Source: Rhodothermales bacterium
Lineage (GTDB): Bacteria; Bacteroidota; Rhodothermia; Rhodothermales; Bin80
Direction: 5' to 3'
Length of the DNA: 55,127 nucleotides
Assembly (NCBI GenBank): GCA_022822185.1
Contig: JAJECE010000107.1
Location: 1 to 55,127 of the forward strand
A program made the position numbers and the translations under genes. Positions 46,860 through 55,127 of this stretch are shown piece after piece. How positions within the stretch are numbered: position 1 is the first letter of the stretch; each line of letters starts with the position of its first letter. The notes below the pieces were generated by a model. It saw only the letters and a list, made by a program, of their open reading frames with translations. It did not search any database and was not told the DNA's origin.

Positions 46860-47316
46860 GACCGGATGATGCAACAGAACCGCCTGTTTGAACAGGCGGC
46901 GAGATATCGCCTGTCAAAGACACGGGCAAATCCAATCTGATCCCACATGGTGCCCATCGTTTCGTGAAATCCCAGACACAGCCGGCGGACTTCTTCCAGC
47001 TTTCGAGCATCTTGGATCCCCGGTGGGCCGGATTCCTGAGGCGGATTGTATGCGGTCGCGACTTCTCAATTTACGATTCCGCGGAAAACAGAGAGGGGCA
47101 CCTCTTTTTCGGGATTCGTGCCACTTCCAGTTCAGCCAGCTTTACCAGAGCCGGGACGGCCTCCGGCCGGACACTGTCCATGTGCGGATGATGCGCTGCC
47201 GGGATTGCCCCTTTTTGTTGCGGTAACTCTGCACCGCAATGTTTTACATGGTTTTCGTTCAAGTTTTCGAATCCACAGCAGAGATTGTCTAGGGACGGTA
47301 GTGACCATAAGCGCAC
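46860..47316 (-). pseudogene. IS1634-like transposase remnant
   Basis: The minus strand carries pieces of an IS1634-type transposase N-terminal half in two frames. One piece is PEAVPALVKLAELEVARI (about 47100-47160), ending at a stop. The next, after a frame change, is LGFHETMGTMWDQIGFARVF then DRRYLAACSNRRF (about 46870-46990). In relatives the latter is the vyDqLGfdrvf...R segment preceding the DDE core. No catalytic domain remains. The flanking 46697-46859 and 47317-47508 hold no supported gene. Confidence 0.45.
46880..46899. repeat. Perfect 9-bp inverted repeat
   Basis: CCGCCTGTT and AACAGGCGG are separated by two bases (TG). It could act as a bidirectional terminator for the amidase operon, 184 bases after its stop, but lacks a U run. 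It overlaps the transposase relic and may be part of that element. Confidence 0.4.
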
Positions 47317-47508
47317 GCCATATTGCGTGAGTCAGTTCTTTTTTCATGTGGAATTTGTTCAGTACCGGACAGATACAGTCAAACCCAAAAACACTATCTT
47401 ATACATTCAAAAGCTTCATAAACTCCAACTAACAATGGCGCATCCCAATGGGGCGGGACCTTTTGGATGAAGGGGGTCTATGTATAATAACGGTAAAACG
47501 TCCAGAAC

Positions 47509-50500
47509 ATGTCACCATTGAATCCTGTAACGGGTGGATCATTCCAGATCCTTGCGGTTTTGCGCCTTCTGTCTGTGATTGTTGCAGCAGTGTTGGTGGT
47601 AGTGCCGCATCTTGCTTCTGGTCAGATTTCGTTGCAGTCTTATTCAGATAGCGTTGTGGATGGAGCAGAGAATGTGAAGGCGATTCGTGGGTGGTCAAAC
47701 AATGCGATGCGCATGCCGTTGGTCAGTTTTAAGTCAGTTTCAAGCCGTGTAGACGAGGAGGCTCATGAGCATTCCACACAGCTAACTATAGGGATAACCA
47801 TCACACCTCCATCAACGGATCGTTTTGAATTGGAGTACGCGATTAGCGAACGTAGCACGGCCGAAAGCTTGGGGGGAAGGGGTGACTATACCCTTGACCC
47901 GATCACCAGTAGCCCAATTCGGGTGTTTCCTGGTGATAATTCAGCGGAGATTAGGTTGAGAATTGACAATGACTGGCATGCCGAGGAGGACGAGACAATA
48001 ATCCTGATATTGAAACCGGGCAATCTTAATGATCGGAAGTATGCTCTGGGAAGTGATTCAGTCCATACTGTGACGATAGAGTCCGGTGATCCGACGATTA
48101 TTTCGGATGTTGATTTTTATCGGGATAGCGAATTCCCAAGACTAGAATCAGATCAGATCTGGAGCATTACTGTATATCTGAGCAATGGTGTGTATTTGGG
48201 GGATGATGGTAATCTTCACCCGGCCCCTGATATACCTGGCATAATCAACGACTCAGTTGCACCCGAGAAAGGTCTAAGGTTGAATTATAAACTTAGTGGA
48301 AACGCGAAAAACGGTGAGGACTACACGATTGCTGAGTCGACTATTTTGGTGCCTGGAAATCAGAATAGCGGTGTGCTTTCTGTGAAGATACTTCAGGACA
48401 ACGTACCGGAGCCTGACGAAACAATTATCTTAATGCTGACAGATGGTGAGGGATACAATGTGGGGACCAAATATCCGAGTATTATGTGGACGATTGAGGA
48501 TGACGACAATACGCCCTTACCGGAGGCTGCCTTTGCTTTGGCTTCGTCTGATGCGGATGAAGACGCGGGTACACACAATATCATGATCAATATTGATCCT
48601 GCACCATCGGCAGAGATCACATTGATCTATGATTGGGTGGGGAAGGGGACGGCAGAAGAGGGAGCGGATTACACCATTGATGCAGCGACAGTTATAGTGT
48701 CTGCTGGTCAAACGTTGGCATATATCGATGTGGAGATTAAGGATGATCAGATAGTGGAAGGTCCAGAGACAGTAATCCTGACGCTTACGTCGGACAGAAC
48801 GGAATACACTTTGGGAGCTATAGACACCCACACGCTGACGATCACGGACAATGAGCCCGTTGTTCGTTTTGTTTCGTCTGAGTCTAGAGAGTCGGAAGAT
48901 TCTGGTGGTGATTCTGGTTCATATAATGGTATAGCAATAAGTGTCTCTCCTATGCCAACGGAGGAACTCACATTGAGTTATTCTTTTGATGACGCTGATG
49001 AAACGGCAACCTACGGTGACGACTATACGATTGAGAATGCAGGGACGATTTCAGTAATTGCTGGTCAGTCCGAAGATCTGCTCTTTGGTGCGTCAGCATT
49101 CATTCCGGTAGAGATAATTGATGACAGCGAGGATGAGCCGGATGAGACAGTAATCCTGACGCTGACGACGGACGGAACGAACTATACTTTGGGAGATATC
49201 GTCACCCATACGCTGACGATCATCGATAATGATGAGACACCAGTCGTTAATTTTGCTTTGGCTTCGTCGGGTGTGAACGAAGACGCGGGTACCCACAATG
49301 TTACCGTCAACATTAATCCTGCGCCGCAATCGGATCTCACATTAGAGTATGATCTGGGTGGCACAGCAGCGGAGGGATCGGACTACAGCATTAACAATTC
49401 CGGAAGGATTGCAGTGAGGGCTGGTGCAAGTTCGGCGAGTATTCCGATCATGATCACCGATGACGGTGAGGATGAAGAGGCGGAAACCGTCCTCCTGACG
49501 CTGAAAAGCGGTACAGAATATGATGTGGGAAATGCGAATACCCACACATTAACCATCACCGATAATGATGAGACATCAGTCGTTAATTTTGCTTCGGCTT
49601 CGTCTAAGGTGAGCGAAGACGCGGGTACGCACAATGTGACCATCAATATCATCCCCATGCTGCCTGTGGCCTTGACATTAAATTACAGTTTGGGTGGTAC
49701 GGCGGCTGAGAATACAGATTACAGTATCGAAAACTCCGGTTCTATTTCGGTAGCTGCCGGTGAAACTGCGGCAAGCATTCCGGTCGTGATTATCGATGAC
49801 AGCGTGGTTGAGGCCAATGAGACGATAGAATTCACACTGATAACGGGTACGGGATATACGACTGGAAGTACGAAAGAGCATACGGTGACGATTGAAGATA
49901 ATGATCAACCAGTAACAGCTACGGTGATGTTGACTGCAAATCCTAAACGGGTAGAAGAGGGGGCTTCAGTTGATGTTACAGTAACAATTTCATCGGAACA
50001 GCCTGGTAATGTCGTGATTCCTCTGACGTACATTCCCCTTGATCCCTATCCGGCTACGTCTGATGATTATCATTCACTTCGGAGTATTGTAATTCCCGCT
50101 GGAGCATTAACCGGATCAGATGATCTCCGTACGATTGACGATGATTCCTATGAGGAAGATGAGGCCTTTACGGTTGCCATTGATGAGGATCTGTTGCCTG
50201 CCGGGATAAACCTTGGCAGCCCGGTTTCAGAAAGGGTTACGATCACGAACAATGATTCGGCACCACCAGTACAGGCGCGGTTTTCGGTAGCCCCGAGGAT
50301 AGTGGAGGAGGGAAATTCTGTTACGGTGGCGGTGGAATTGCCCGTAGAATTATCCTCTAGCGTGACGATTCCTTTGCTACTGACCCCGATTAGCGCGGAG
50401 CCGAAGGACTATCGGGCACCGACTCCAAGGCAGGTGGAGATTAGAGTTGAACAGACGCGCGGGGAGTATAAGATTGCCATCCACGATGACAAGGAGGCAC

Positions 50501-53481
50501 GGGAAGGTGATGAGACCTTCATCGTGGCGGTAAATGAAGAGGGGGTACCAGACGAAGTCGGGTTTGCGAATCTTTCTCCAATAACGGTGACGATTATTGA
50601 TAATGATAGGGCCGGGATTCAGGCACTGACCGCCGTATCAATACTGGAAGGGCAAACGGAGACTTTTCAGTTTTCGTTAACATCGGAGCCACAGGCCGAA
50701 GTCACAGTGACGATAACCGGGCATGCGGGTACCGACCTGATACTGACCCCTGCGGTTAGAATCTTCCTGCCCAGCAATTGGAGCGAAGTGCAGGAAGTGA
50801 CATTGCGTGCAGTGGAAGATCTTGATTTTGATCACGAACTAGTGCCGTTAACTTTCACGGCAAGCGGGGGCGGTTACACAGGTATTTCAGAAATAGTTGA
50901 AGTGACCATCGTTGATAAGGACAGGCCGGGCATAAATGCACCGGCATCCGTCGTCGTTCCTGAAGGGCTTTCAGGAAAATTGGATGTCGTACTCGTAAAG
51001 GAGCCTTCTGGCACCGTGACGATGATCGTTCCCAGCCCGGTGGGAGACATCACCGCGGTACCTACGGATCTGATCTTCACATCAGATACATGGCAAACGC
51101 CTCAATCAATTACCCTGACAGCAAGAGAGGACGATGATTTTCTGCCCGATTTCGAGACACTTACCTTGCGTGCAAATGGGGGAGGGTATGAGGGTGTGAC
51201 GCATGATGTTGCCGTCACAATTCGCGAAAATGATGAGCCGGGAATCATGGCATTAGAGGAGGTAACGATGGATGAAGGAAGCATATACCCATTGATGGTT
51301 CGCTTAACAGCACAGCCCTCGGAACCTGTAACGATAAACTTTACCGGACACACAGGCTCAGATCTAACATTGAGCGGAGTTCCCATCACGTTTGCGGCCA
51401 CGAACTGGCAGATTTCGCAGGCGGTGACTCTGATCGCAGCGGAAGATGATATGGACTATATAAACGACAGGATAGATTTAACACTGATCGCATCAGGAGG
51501 CGGCTATAACGATGTTACACATACAACCACTGTAACAATCAAGGATAACGATGATGCACCGTTGATGATTTCCATCTTGAATCAGGAAGGAATGGAGAGT
51601 GACGAAAATCTTCAATTGCGCATTGAGTTGAATCGTTCGATAGATGAGCCGGTGACGGTGGAGTATACGAGTTCGGACATAGGGGAGGCGGAGGCGGGGC
51701 TGGACTATACGGCATCCCGCGGGATTGTGATTTTTGATCCAGATGCAACCCGTGGTGTGATTGAAATAAAAATCACGGATGATCAACTTCTGGAAGAAAA
51801 TGAGACGTTTAATGTTACATTGTCGAATGCCAGTGATAACGCTGAAATTCATCGTGCAGTTGGTGTAGGTACAATCCTAGACAATGACGGGAGCGCAAAA
51901 CTTCGAGTAGACGATGCACTGGTGATGGAAGAAGAGGGCGATGTTCAGTTTCGCGTATTCCTGTCACAGCCGCAGCACCAGACAGTGACAGCGGCATATC
52001 GAACAAAGGACGGAACGGCAAAATCAGGTGAAGATTATAAAGAAGTATCTGGAGTCGTAACCATAGCGCCGGGAATGATGGAAGCCATAATTGCGGTACC
52101 ATTACTGAAGGATGGGCTGGATTGGCAGGAGGAGACATTCAGTGTGCATCTACTGTCCGCAAAGCATGCAGAGATTGAAAAAGCAGTTGGGCTGGCAACG
52201 ATTCAAGAGTCTCCCGTCGCCAGTGAAGAGATCATGAAAGCGTATGTTGCGCGGTTTGTGCGAACTGCTTCGGTGCAGGTGGCGGATGCACTCGGAGGTC
52301 GATTCCGCTTGGCTGCAGATGGCGTAATATGCGCGGCTGCAGACCGTGCAGAAATGGCACAGCTCTGGTATTCGACATCTTCGTGGGATCCATCTTTAGG
52401 CGAACTTTTGGCGGGTTGTCACATGTCTCAAAGTATGCCTCTGGCCAGTGGATCATTCGGTGTATGGGGGCAGGGCGCATTCCGGCAGTTCAATGGTCGG
52501 GGAGAGGATGCGCTAACACTTCACGGAGATGTCACTACGGGGATGTTAGGCGTGGACTACCATTGGCAGGGGGGATGGCTAGTGGGAATGCTTTTGTCTC
52601 ACAGTCAGGGGGATGGTACATTTGAGATGGCGGATCAGTCTGGAGATATCATGTCGGGACTGACGGGAGTCTATCCTTATGTGTCGTATACCGGCATGGG
52701 ATGGGATGTATGGGGGAGCGCGGGAATAGGGCGCGGGCAAGTGGAGATGTTGGAGTTAGAGGGGGATATAGTATCACGGTTTGGGGTGTTGGGAATGCGG
52801 GGGAAACTGGCATCCGGCAGTACCATTGGTCTGAATTATCATGGAGATATTCTGATGACGGATGCAGAGGTTGCCGACCATGATGTCACGGCAGAGGTGT
52901 ACCGGGTTCGGGCAGGTCTGGAAGCAAGTGCGCGGATCACAGGGGCAATTCGTCCCTATCTTGAAGCGAATGTACGTCAGGATGGTGGCAGTGCAGAGAC
53001 GGGTACAGGTCTGGAACTGGGTGGTGGCATACGGTTTTTCCATCCGGCATGGCGCTTGCGAGGAGATATGCACACACAGGGATTAGTAATGCATACAGTG
53101 GACGGGTTTACCGAATGGGGAATCTCAGGGTTGCTGCAGGTGGGCAACAGATCGGAGGGAATAATGATGCGTCTGCGTCCATCTTGGGGACGGGGGCGGG
53201 GAATGTCCCTGTACAGGCAACAGACAATTTTAGATGCAGCATCACTTGGAACTGCGACGAACCGGACGGAGTTGGAGTTAGGGTATGGGATTCCGTGGAT
53301 GGATGGGGTGGCTCGTTCCGTCGCAGGGGTTGCCCGGTTACCGAAGGGGGTAATGTATCGGTTAGGAAGTGAATTCCGTCCACGGGACCGAGTGACATTC
53401 TCTGTTTTTGGTTTTACATATGGATACAGCGATGCAAGAAGCAATATTGGAGTAAATGTGCAGGGGGCGTTTCAATATTGA
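47509..53481 (+). CDS. Giant Calx-beta repeat autotransporter
   Basis: 1990 residues. A signal region (LRLLSVIVAAVLVVVPHLAS, cleavage near ASGQ) is followed by about 13 tandem Calx-beta-type units of roughly 100-130 residues. Each has the pattern E-D-A-G-T-H-N-V, G-T-A-x-x-G-x-D-Y, E-x-x-E-T-V-x-L-T-L and ends in T-I-x-D-N-D; the acidic DND turns are the usual calcium sites. After the linker YVARFVRTASVQVADALGGR (near 1580) comes a beta-barrel of about 340 residues beginning GSFGVWGQGAFRQFNG and ending in an aromatic residue (FQY). That order is the type V secretion layout. It is likely a surface adhesin or matrix protein. ATG at 47509. Confidence 0.88.
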   Translation: MSPLNPVTGGSFQILAVLRLLSVIVAAVLVVVPHLASGQISLQSYSDSVVDGAENVKAIRGWSNNAMRMPLVSFKSVSSRVDEEAHEHSTQLTIGITITPPSTDRFELEYAISERSTAESLGGRGDYTLDPITSSPIRVFPGDNSAEIRLRIDNDWHAEEDETIILILKPGNLNDRKYALGSDSVHTVTIESGDPTIISDVDFYRDSEFPRLESDQIWSITVYLSNGVYLGDDGNLHPAPDIPGIINDSVAPEKGLRLNYKLSGNAKNGEDYTIAESTILVPGNQNSGVLSVKILQDNVPEPDETIILMLTDGEGYNVGTKYPSIMWTIEDDDNTPLPEAAFALASSDADEDAGTHNIMINIDPAPSAEITLIYDWVGKGTAEEGADYTIDAATVIVSAGQTLAYIDVEIKDDQIVEGPETVILTLTSDRTEYTLGAIDTHTLTITDNEPVVRFVSSESRESEDSGGDSGSYNGIAISVSPMPTEELTLSYSFDDADETATYGDDYTIENAGTISVIAGQSEDLLFGASAFIPVEIIDDSEDEPDETVILTLTTDGTNYTLGDIVTHTLTIIDNDETPVVNFALASSGVNEDAGTHNVTVNINPAPQSDLTLEYDLGGTAAEGSDYSINNSGRIAVRAGASSASIPIMITDDGEDEEAETVLLTLKSGTEYDVGNANTHTLTITDNDETSVVNFASASSKVSEDAGTHNVTINIIPMLPVALTLNYSLGGTAAENTDYSIENSGSISVAAGETAASIPVVIIDDSVVEANETIEFTLITGTGYTTGSTKEHTVTIEDNDQPVTATVMLTANPKRVEEGASVDVTVTISSEQPGNVVIPLTYIPLDPYPATSDDYHSLRSIVIPAGALTGSDDLRTIDDDSYEEDEAFTVAIDEDLLPAGINLGSPVSERVTITNNDSAPPVQARFSVAPRIVEEGNSVTVAVELPVELSSSVTIPLLLTPISAEPKDYRAPTPRQVEIRVEQTRGEYKIAIHDDKEAREGDETFIVAVNEEGVPDEVGFANLSPITVTIIDNDRAGIQALTAVSILEGQTETFQFSLTSEPQAEVTVTITGHAGTDLILTPAVRIFLPSNWSEVQEVTLRAVEDLDFDHELVPLTFTASGGGYTGISEIVEVTIVDKDRPGINAPASVVVPEGLSGKLDVVLVKEPSGTVTMIVPSPVGDITAVPTDLIFTSDTWQTPQSITLTAREDDDFLPDFETLTLRANGGGYEGVTHDVAVTIRENDEPGIMALEEVTMDEGSIYPLMVRLTAQPSEPVTINFTGHTGSDLTLSGVPITFAATNWQISQAVTLIAAEDDMDYINDRIDLTLIASGGGYNDVTHTTTVTIKDNDDAPLMISILNQEGMESDENLQLRIELNRSIDEPVTVEYTSSDIGEAEAGLDYTASRGIVIFDPDATRGVIEIKITDDQLLEENETFNVTLSNASDNAEIHRAVGVGTILDNDGSAKLRVDDALVMEEEGDVQFRVFLSQPQHQTVTAAYRTKDGTAKSGEDYKEVSGVVTIAPGMMEAIIAVPLLKDGLDWQEETFSVHLLSAKHAEIEKAVGLATIQESPVASEEIMKAYVARFVRTASVQVADALGGRFRLAADGVICAAADRAEMAQLWYSTSSWDPSLGELLAGCHMSQSMPLASGSFGVWGQGAFRQFNGRGEDALTLHGDVTTGMLGVDYHWQGGWLVGMLLSHSQGDGTFEMADQSGDIMSGLTGVYPYVSYTGMGWDVWGSAGIGRGQVEMLELEGDIVSRFGVLGMRGKLASGSTIGLNYHGDILMTDAEVADHDVTAEVYRVRAGLEASARITGAIRPYLEANVRQDGGSAETGTGLELGGGIRFFHPAWRLRGDMHTQGLVMHTVDGFTEWGISGLLQVGNRSEGIMMRLRPSWGRGRGMSLYRQQTILDAASLGTATNRTELELGYGIPWMDGVARSVAGVARLPKGVMYRLGSEFRPRDRVTFSVFGFTYGYSDARSNIGVNVQGAFQY

Positions 53482-53527
53482 TCAACTCTGGATTAGACGA
53501 ATCTCGGAAGATTAGGAGAGATGGGTT

Positions 53528-55127
53528 ATGGGTTGGGATAAAAGTTTTTGCATTTTCAATTTTTCTCTACTGGTGATGTTTGTTTCTGTGGTTGGCATTC
53601 CGGGTTCTGTTTTTGGGCAGACTTGGTGGGAATACCAGTCACGTGACGACGCGGTTTGGACAGAGGTTACGGAGTCTACGGGTGTATTGTGGCTGGTCAA
53701 GGGTATTAATGATGTAGGAGATCCCAATGTACCGGGTGGACTTACCCAGTGCCAGGATCCACTAATTCCATTGGAAACTGAATGGGTGCTTCGCACAACA
53801 AAGATTACTTTTGCAAATGAATCTTACGCCGGAATAAAACCTTGTGGACAGGACGTAATCGGCTGGCTTGCTGTGGTTGAATCGGACGATTATGTTACCA
53901 CTGGATTTAAGCCACAAGCTTTCCATTTTGGAGATGCTGGCTTTTTGAAATGTGGCTATAATGCAATTCTCTGTGTTGATGTACACATTGTCGATACGAA
54001 GGCTGATCTACCAGAGCCACTGCCATCTTGGTATCCTCCGCCGAATATCCCCGAAGTAGTTTTCGCTTCAACCTCAGGTAGCGTAGCCGAAGATGTGGGT
54101 ACCCACAACGTAGCGGTAAATCTTAGCCCTGCTGCGCCTGTAGGAGGGGTAACCTTGGATTACACAATCGGCGGTACAGCAGCAACAGATGGTTCGGACT
54201 ATACCAGCCTGTCCGGGACGGTTTCGGTGACCGCGGGAGCAACTTCGGTGAATATTCCGGTTGTGATTACCGATGACAATGCTGACGAGGGGAACGAAAC
54301 CATCATCCTAACGCTGACAAGCGGCGGTACGGGATATACGGTGGGGAGTGCAAACGTCCATACCTTAACGATTACCGATAATGATGGAACGGTTGCTGCA
54401 CCGGAGGTCGCGTTCGCTTCCACTTCAAATAGCGTAGCCGAAGATGCGGGTACGCACAGCGTAGCGGTAAATCTCAGCCCTGCCGCGCCTTCTGGAGGGG
54501 TAACCCTGAATTACACAGACGGCGGCACAGCAACAGGTGGTTCGGACTATACCAGCCTGTCAGGGACGGTTGATGTGACTGCGGGGGCAACTTCGGTGAA
54601 TATTCCGGTTGTGATTACCGATGACAATGATGATGAGGGGAACGAAACCATTGTTCTAACGCTGCAAAGCGGTACGGGATATACGGTGGGGAGTGCAGAT
54701 ACGCATACGCTGACGATCACGGATAATGACACGCCGGCTACACCGGAGATTGCTTTTGCTTCGGCTTCAGGCAGCGTGGACGAAGATGCAGGTACACACA
54801 ATGTAATCGTCAATATCGTTCCTGCGCCGCAAGCGGATCTCACATTGAATTATGATCTGGGCGGCACAGCAACTGAAGGAGAGGACTACAGCATCAGTGG
54901 TTCCGGGACGGTTGCCGTGACTGCGGGGGAAACCTCGGTGAATATCCTGGTCGTAATTATTGATGACAGCGACGAGGAAGAGAGTAAAACCATCACTCTG
55001 ACCCTGACAGGCGGTACGGGATACGATGTCGGAAATGCAAACATCCATACCCTGACTATTACGGACAATGATACCACGCCGGAGGCGGCTTTTGCTTCGG
55101 CATCCGCCAGCGTAGACGAAGATGCGG
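53528..55127 (+). CDS. Second Calx-beta repeat secreted protein (runs off right edge)
   Basis: An open frame from ATG 53528 to the window end (533 codons, no stop). AGGAG at 53514-53518 lies 9 bases before this ATG; an earlier ATG at 53521 stops after six codons. Signal peptide FSLLVMFVSVVGIPGSVFGQ, then about 140 residues unlike the previous gene, with a few Cys (LTQCQDP, KPCGQD, KCGYNAILC). From about 54050, Calx-beta units follow with a period of 335-350 bases (three full and the start of a fourth). It is co-directional with the autotransporter, 46 bases after its stop. A C-terminal barrel may lie beyond the edge. Confidence 0.8.
   Translation, partial: MGWDKSFCIFNFSLLVMFVSVVGIPGSVFGQTWWEYQSRDDAVWTEVTESTGVLWLVKGINDVGDPNVPGGLTQCQDPLIPLETEWVLRTTKITFANESYAGIKPCGQDVIGWLAVVESDDYVTTGFKPQAFHFGDAGFLKCGYNAILCVDVHIVDTKADLPEPLPSWYPPPNIPEVVFASTSGSVAEDVGTHNVAVNLSPAAPVGGVTLDYTIGGTAATDGSDYTSLSGTVSVTAGATSVNIPVVITDDNADEGNETIILTLTSGGTGYTVGSANVHTLTITDNDGTVAAPEVAFASTSNSVAEDAGTHSVAVNLSPAAPSGGVTLNYTDGGTATGGSDYTSLSGTVDVTAGATSVNIPVVITDDNDDEGNETIVLTLQSGTGYTVGSADTHTLTITDNDTPATPEIAFASASGSVDEDAGTHNVIVNIVPAPQADLTLNYDLGGTATEGEDYSISGSGTVAVTAGETSVNILVVIIDDSDEEESKTITLTLTGGTGYDVGNANIHTLTITDNDTTPEAAFASASASVDEDA
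54051..55127 (+). repeat. DNA-level tandem repeats encoding Calx-beta units
   Basis: Units begin near 54051, 54401, 54743 and 55078. The first two are nearly the same at base level (for example TCGGTGAATATTCCGGTTGT occurs in both). The third is closer to a unit of the neighbouring gene at 49240-49570 (shared GCGCCGCAA, CGGATCTCACATT and TATGATCTGGG) than to its own first two. This suggests copying between the two genes. Confidence 0.7.

Noticed and set aside
1..55127. CRISPR arrays, tRNA or rRNA genes
   Set aside because: Scanning by eye found no regularly spaced short repeats outside the Calx-beta coding repeats, and no tRNA- or rRNA-like sequence. A dedicated search could still find a missed tRNA.

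Overview
Organism. The gene content points to a member of the Bacteroidota/Rhodothermota side of the tree. Three lineage-typical families (DUF4293-, DUF4296- and DUF4837-like) sit next to ordinary housekeeping genes, beside secreted DUF1549/DUF1553 and DUF1501 proteins and very large Calx-beta repeat autotransporters. I infer a marine or host-associated Rhodothermales-like bacterium from memory of similar gene sets. No rRNA or tRNA gene was seen that would fix the taxonomy.

Layout. The left edge (1-179, minus) holds the start of a secreted protein with a run of nine G after its start. A low-confidence intron-like RNA remnant (245-660) follows, then a complete AddB/AddA recombination helicase-nuclease pair (677-6779). 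From about 6.8 to 11.2 kb lies an AbiE-type (type IV) toxin-antitoxin island on the minus strand. It has two AbiEi antitoxins, two AbiEii nucleotidyltransferases (one with a changed active site), a truncated third AbiEii, and repeated AT-rich promoter blocks. Next come DUF1501 and DUF1549/DUF1553 cytochrome-like secreted proteins (11.5-16.2 kb) and a collapsed type III restriction-modification operon (17.2-17.7 kb). These are followed by acetyl-CoA synthetase, an amino-sugar kinase plus penicillin-acylase-like pair, and an ATPase relic.

From 24 to 28 kb there is an S41 carboxy-terminal protease and a TolQ/ExbD-type proton-channel operon ending in a good terminator. An NAD-type isocitrate dehydrogenase follows. 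A broken ISL3 transposase precedes a DUF4293 protein, a family 2 glycosyltransferase, and two lipoproteins (DUF4296, DUF4837). From 33.2 to 41.3 kb runs one complete tryptophan operon (minus strand, order trpE-unknown-trpS-trpG-trpD-trpC-trpF-trpB-trpA) with tight or overlapping joints. A decayed second copy of the trpA 3' end lies just beyond it.

Divergent from trpE are a VKOR-DsbA fusion, transketolase, a secreted unknown and a Tat-exported amidase. After an IS1634-like relic, the right end is occupied by a 1990-residue Calx-beta autotransporter (47509-53481) and a second Calx-beta protein (53528 to the edge). Their repeats are alike at the DNA level.

Working together. The core genes supply tryptophan and charged tRNA-Trp, acetyl-CoA/TCA and pentose-phosphate metabolism, envelope energisation and protein quality control, and double-strand-break repair. 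The accessory parts (AbiE island, dead type III R-M, IS relics, repeat autotransporters) mark where the genome turns over. The most unusual items are the multi-copy AbiE island, the trpA partial duplication, the mod-res deletion relic, and the adjacent Calx-beta genes.
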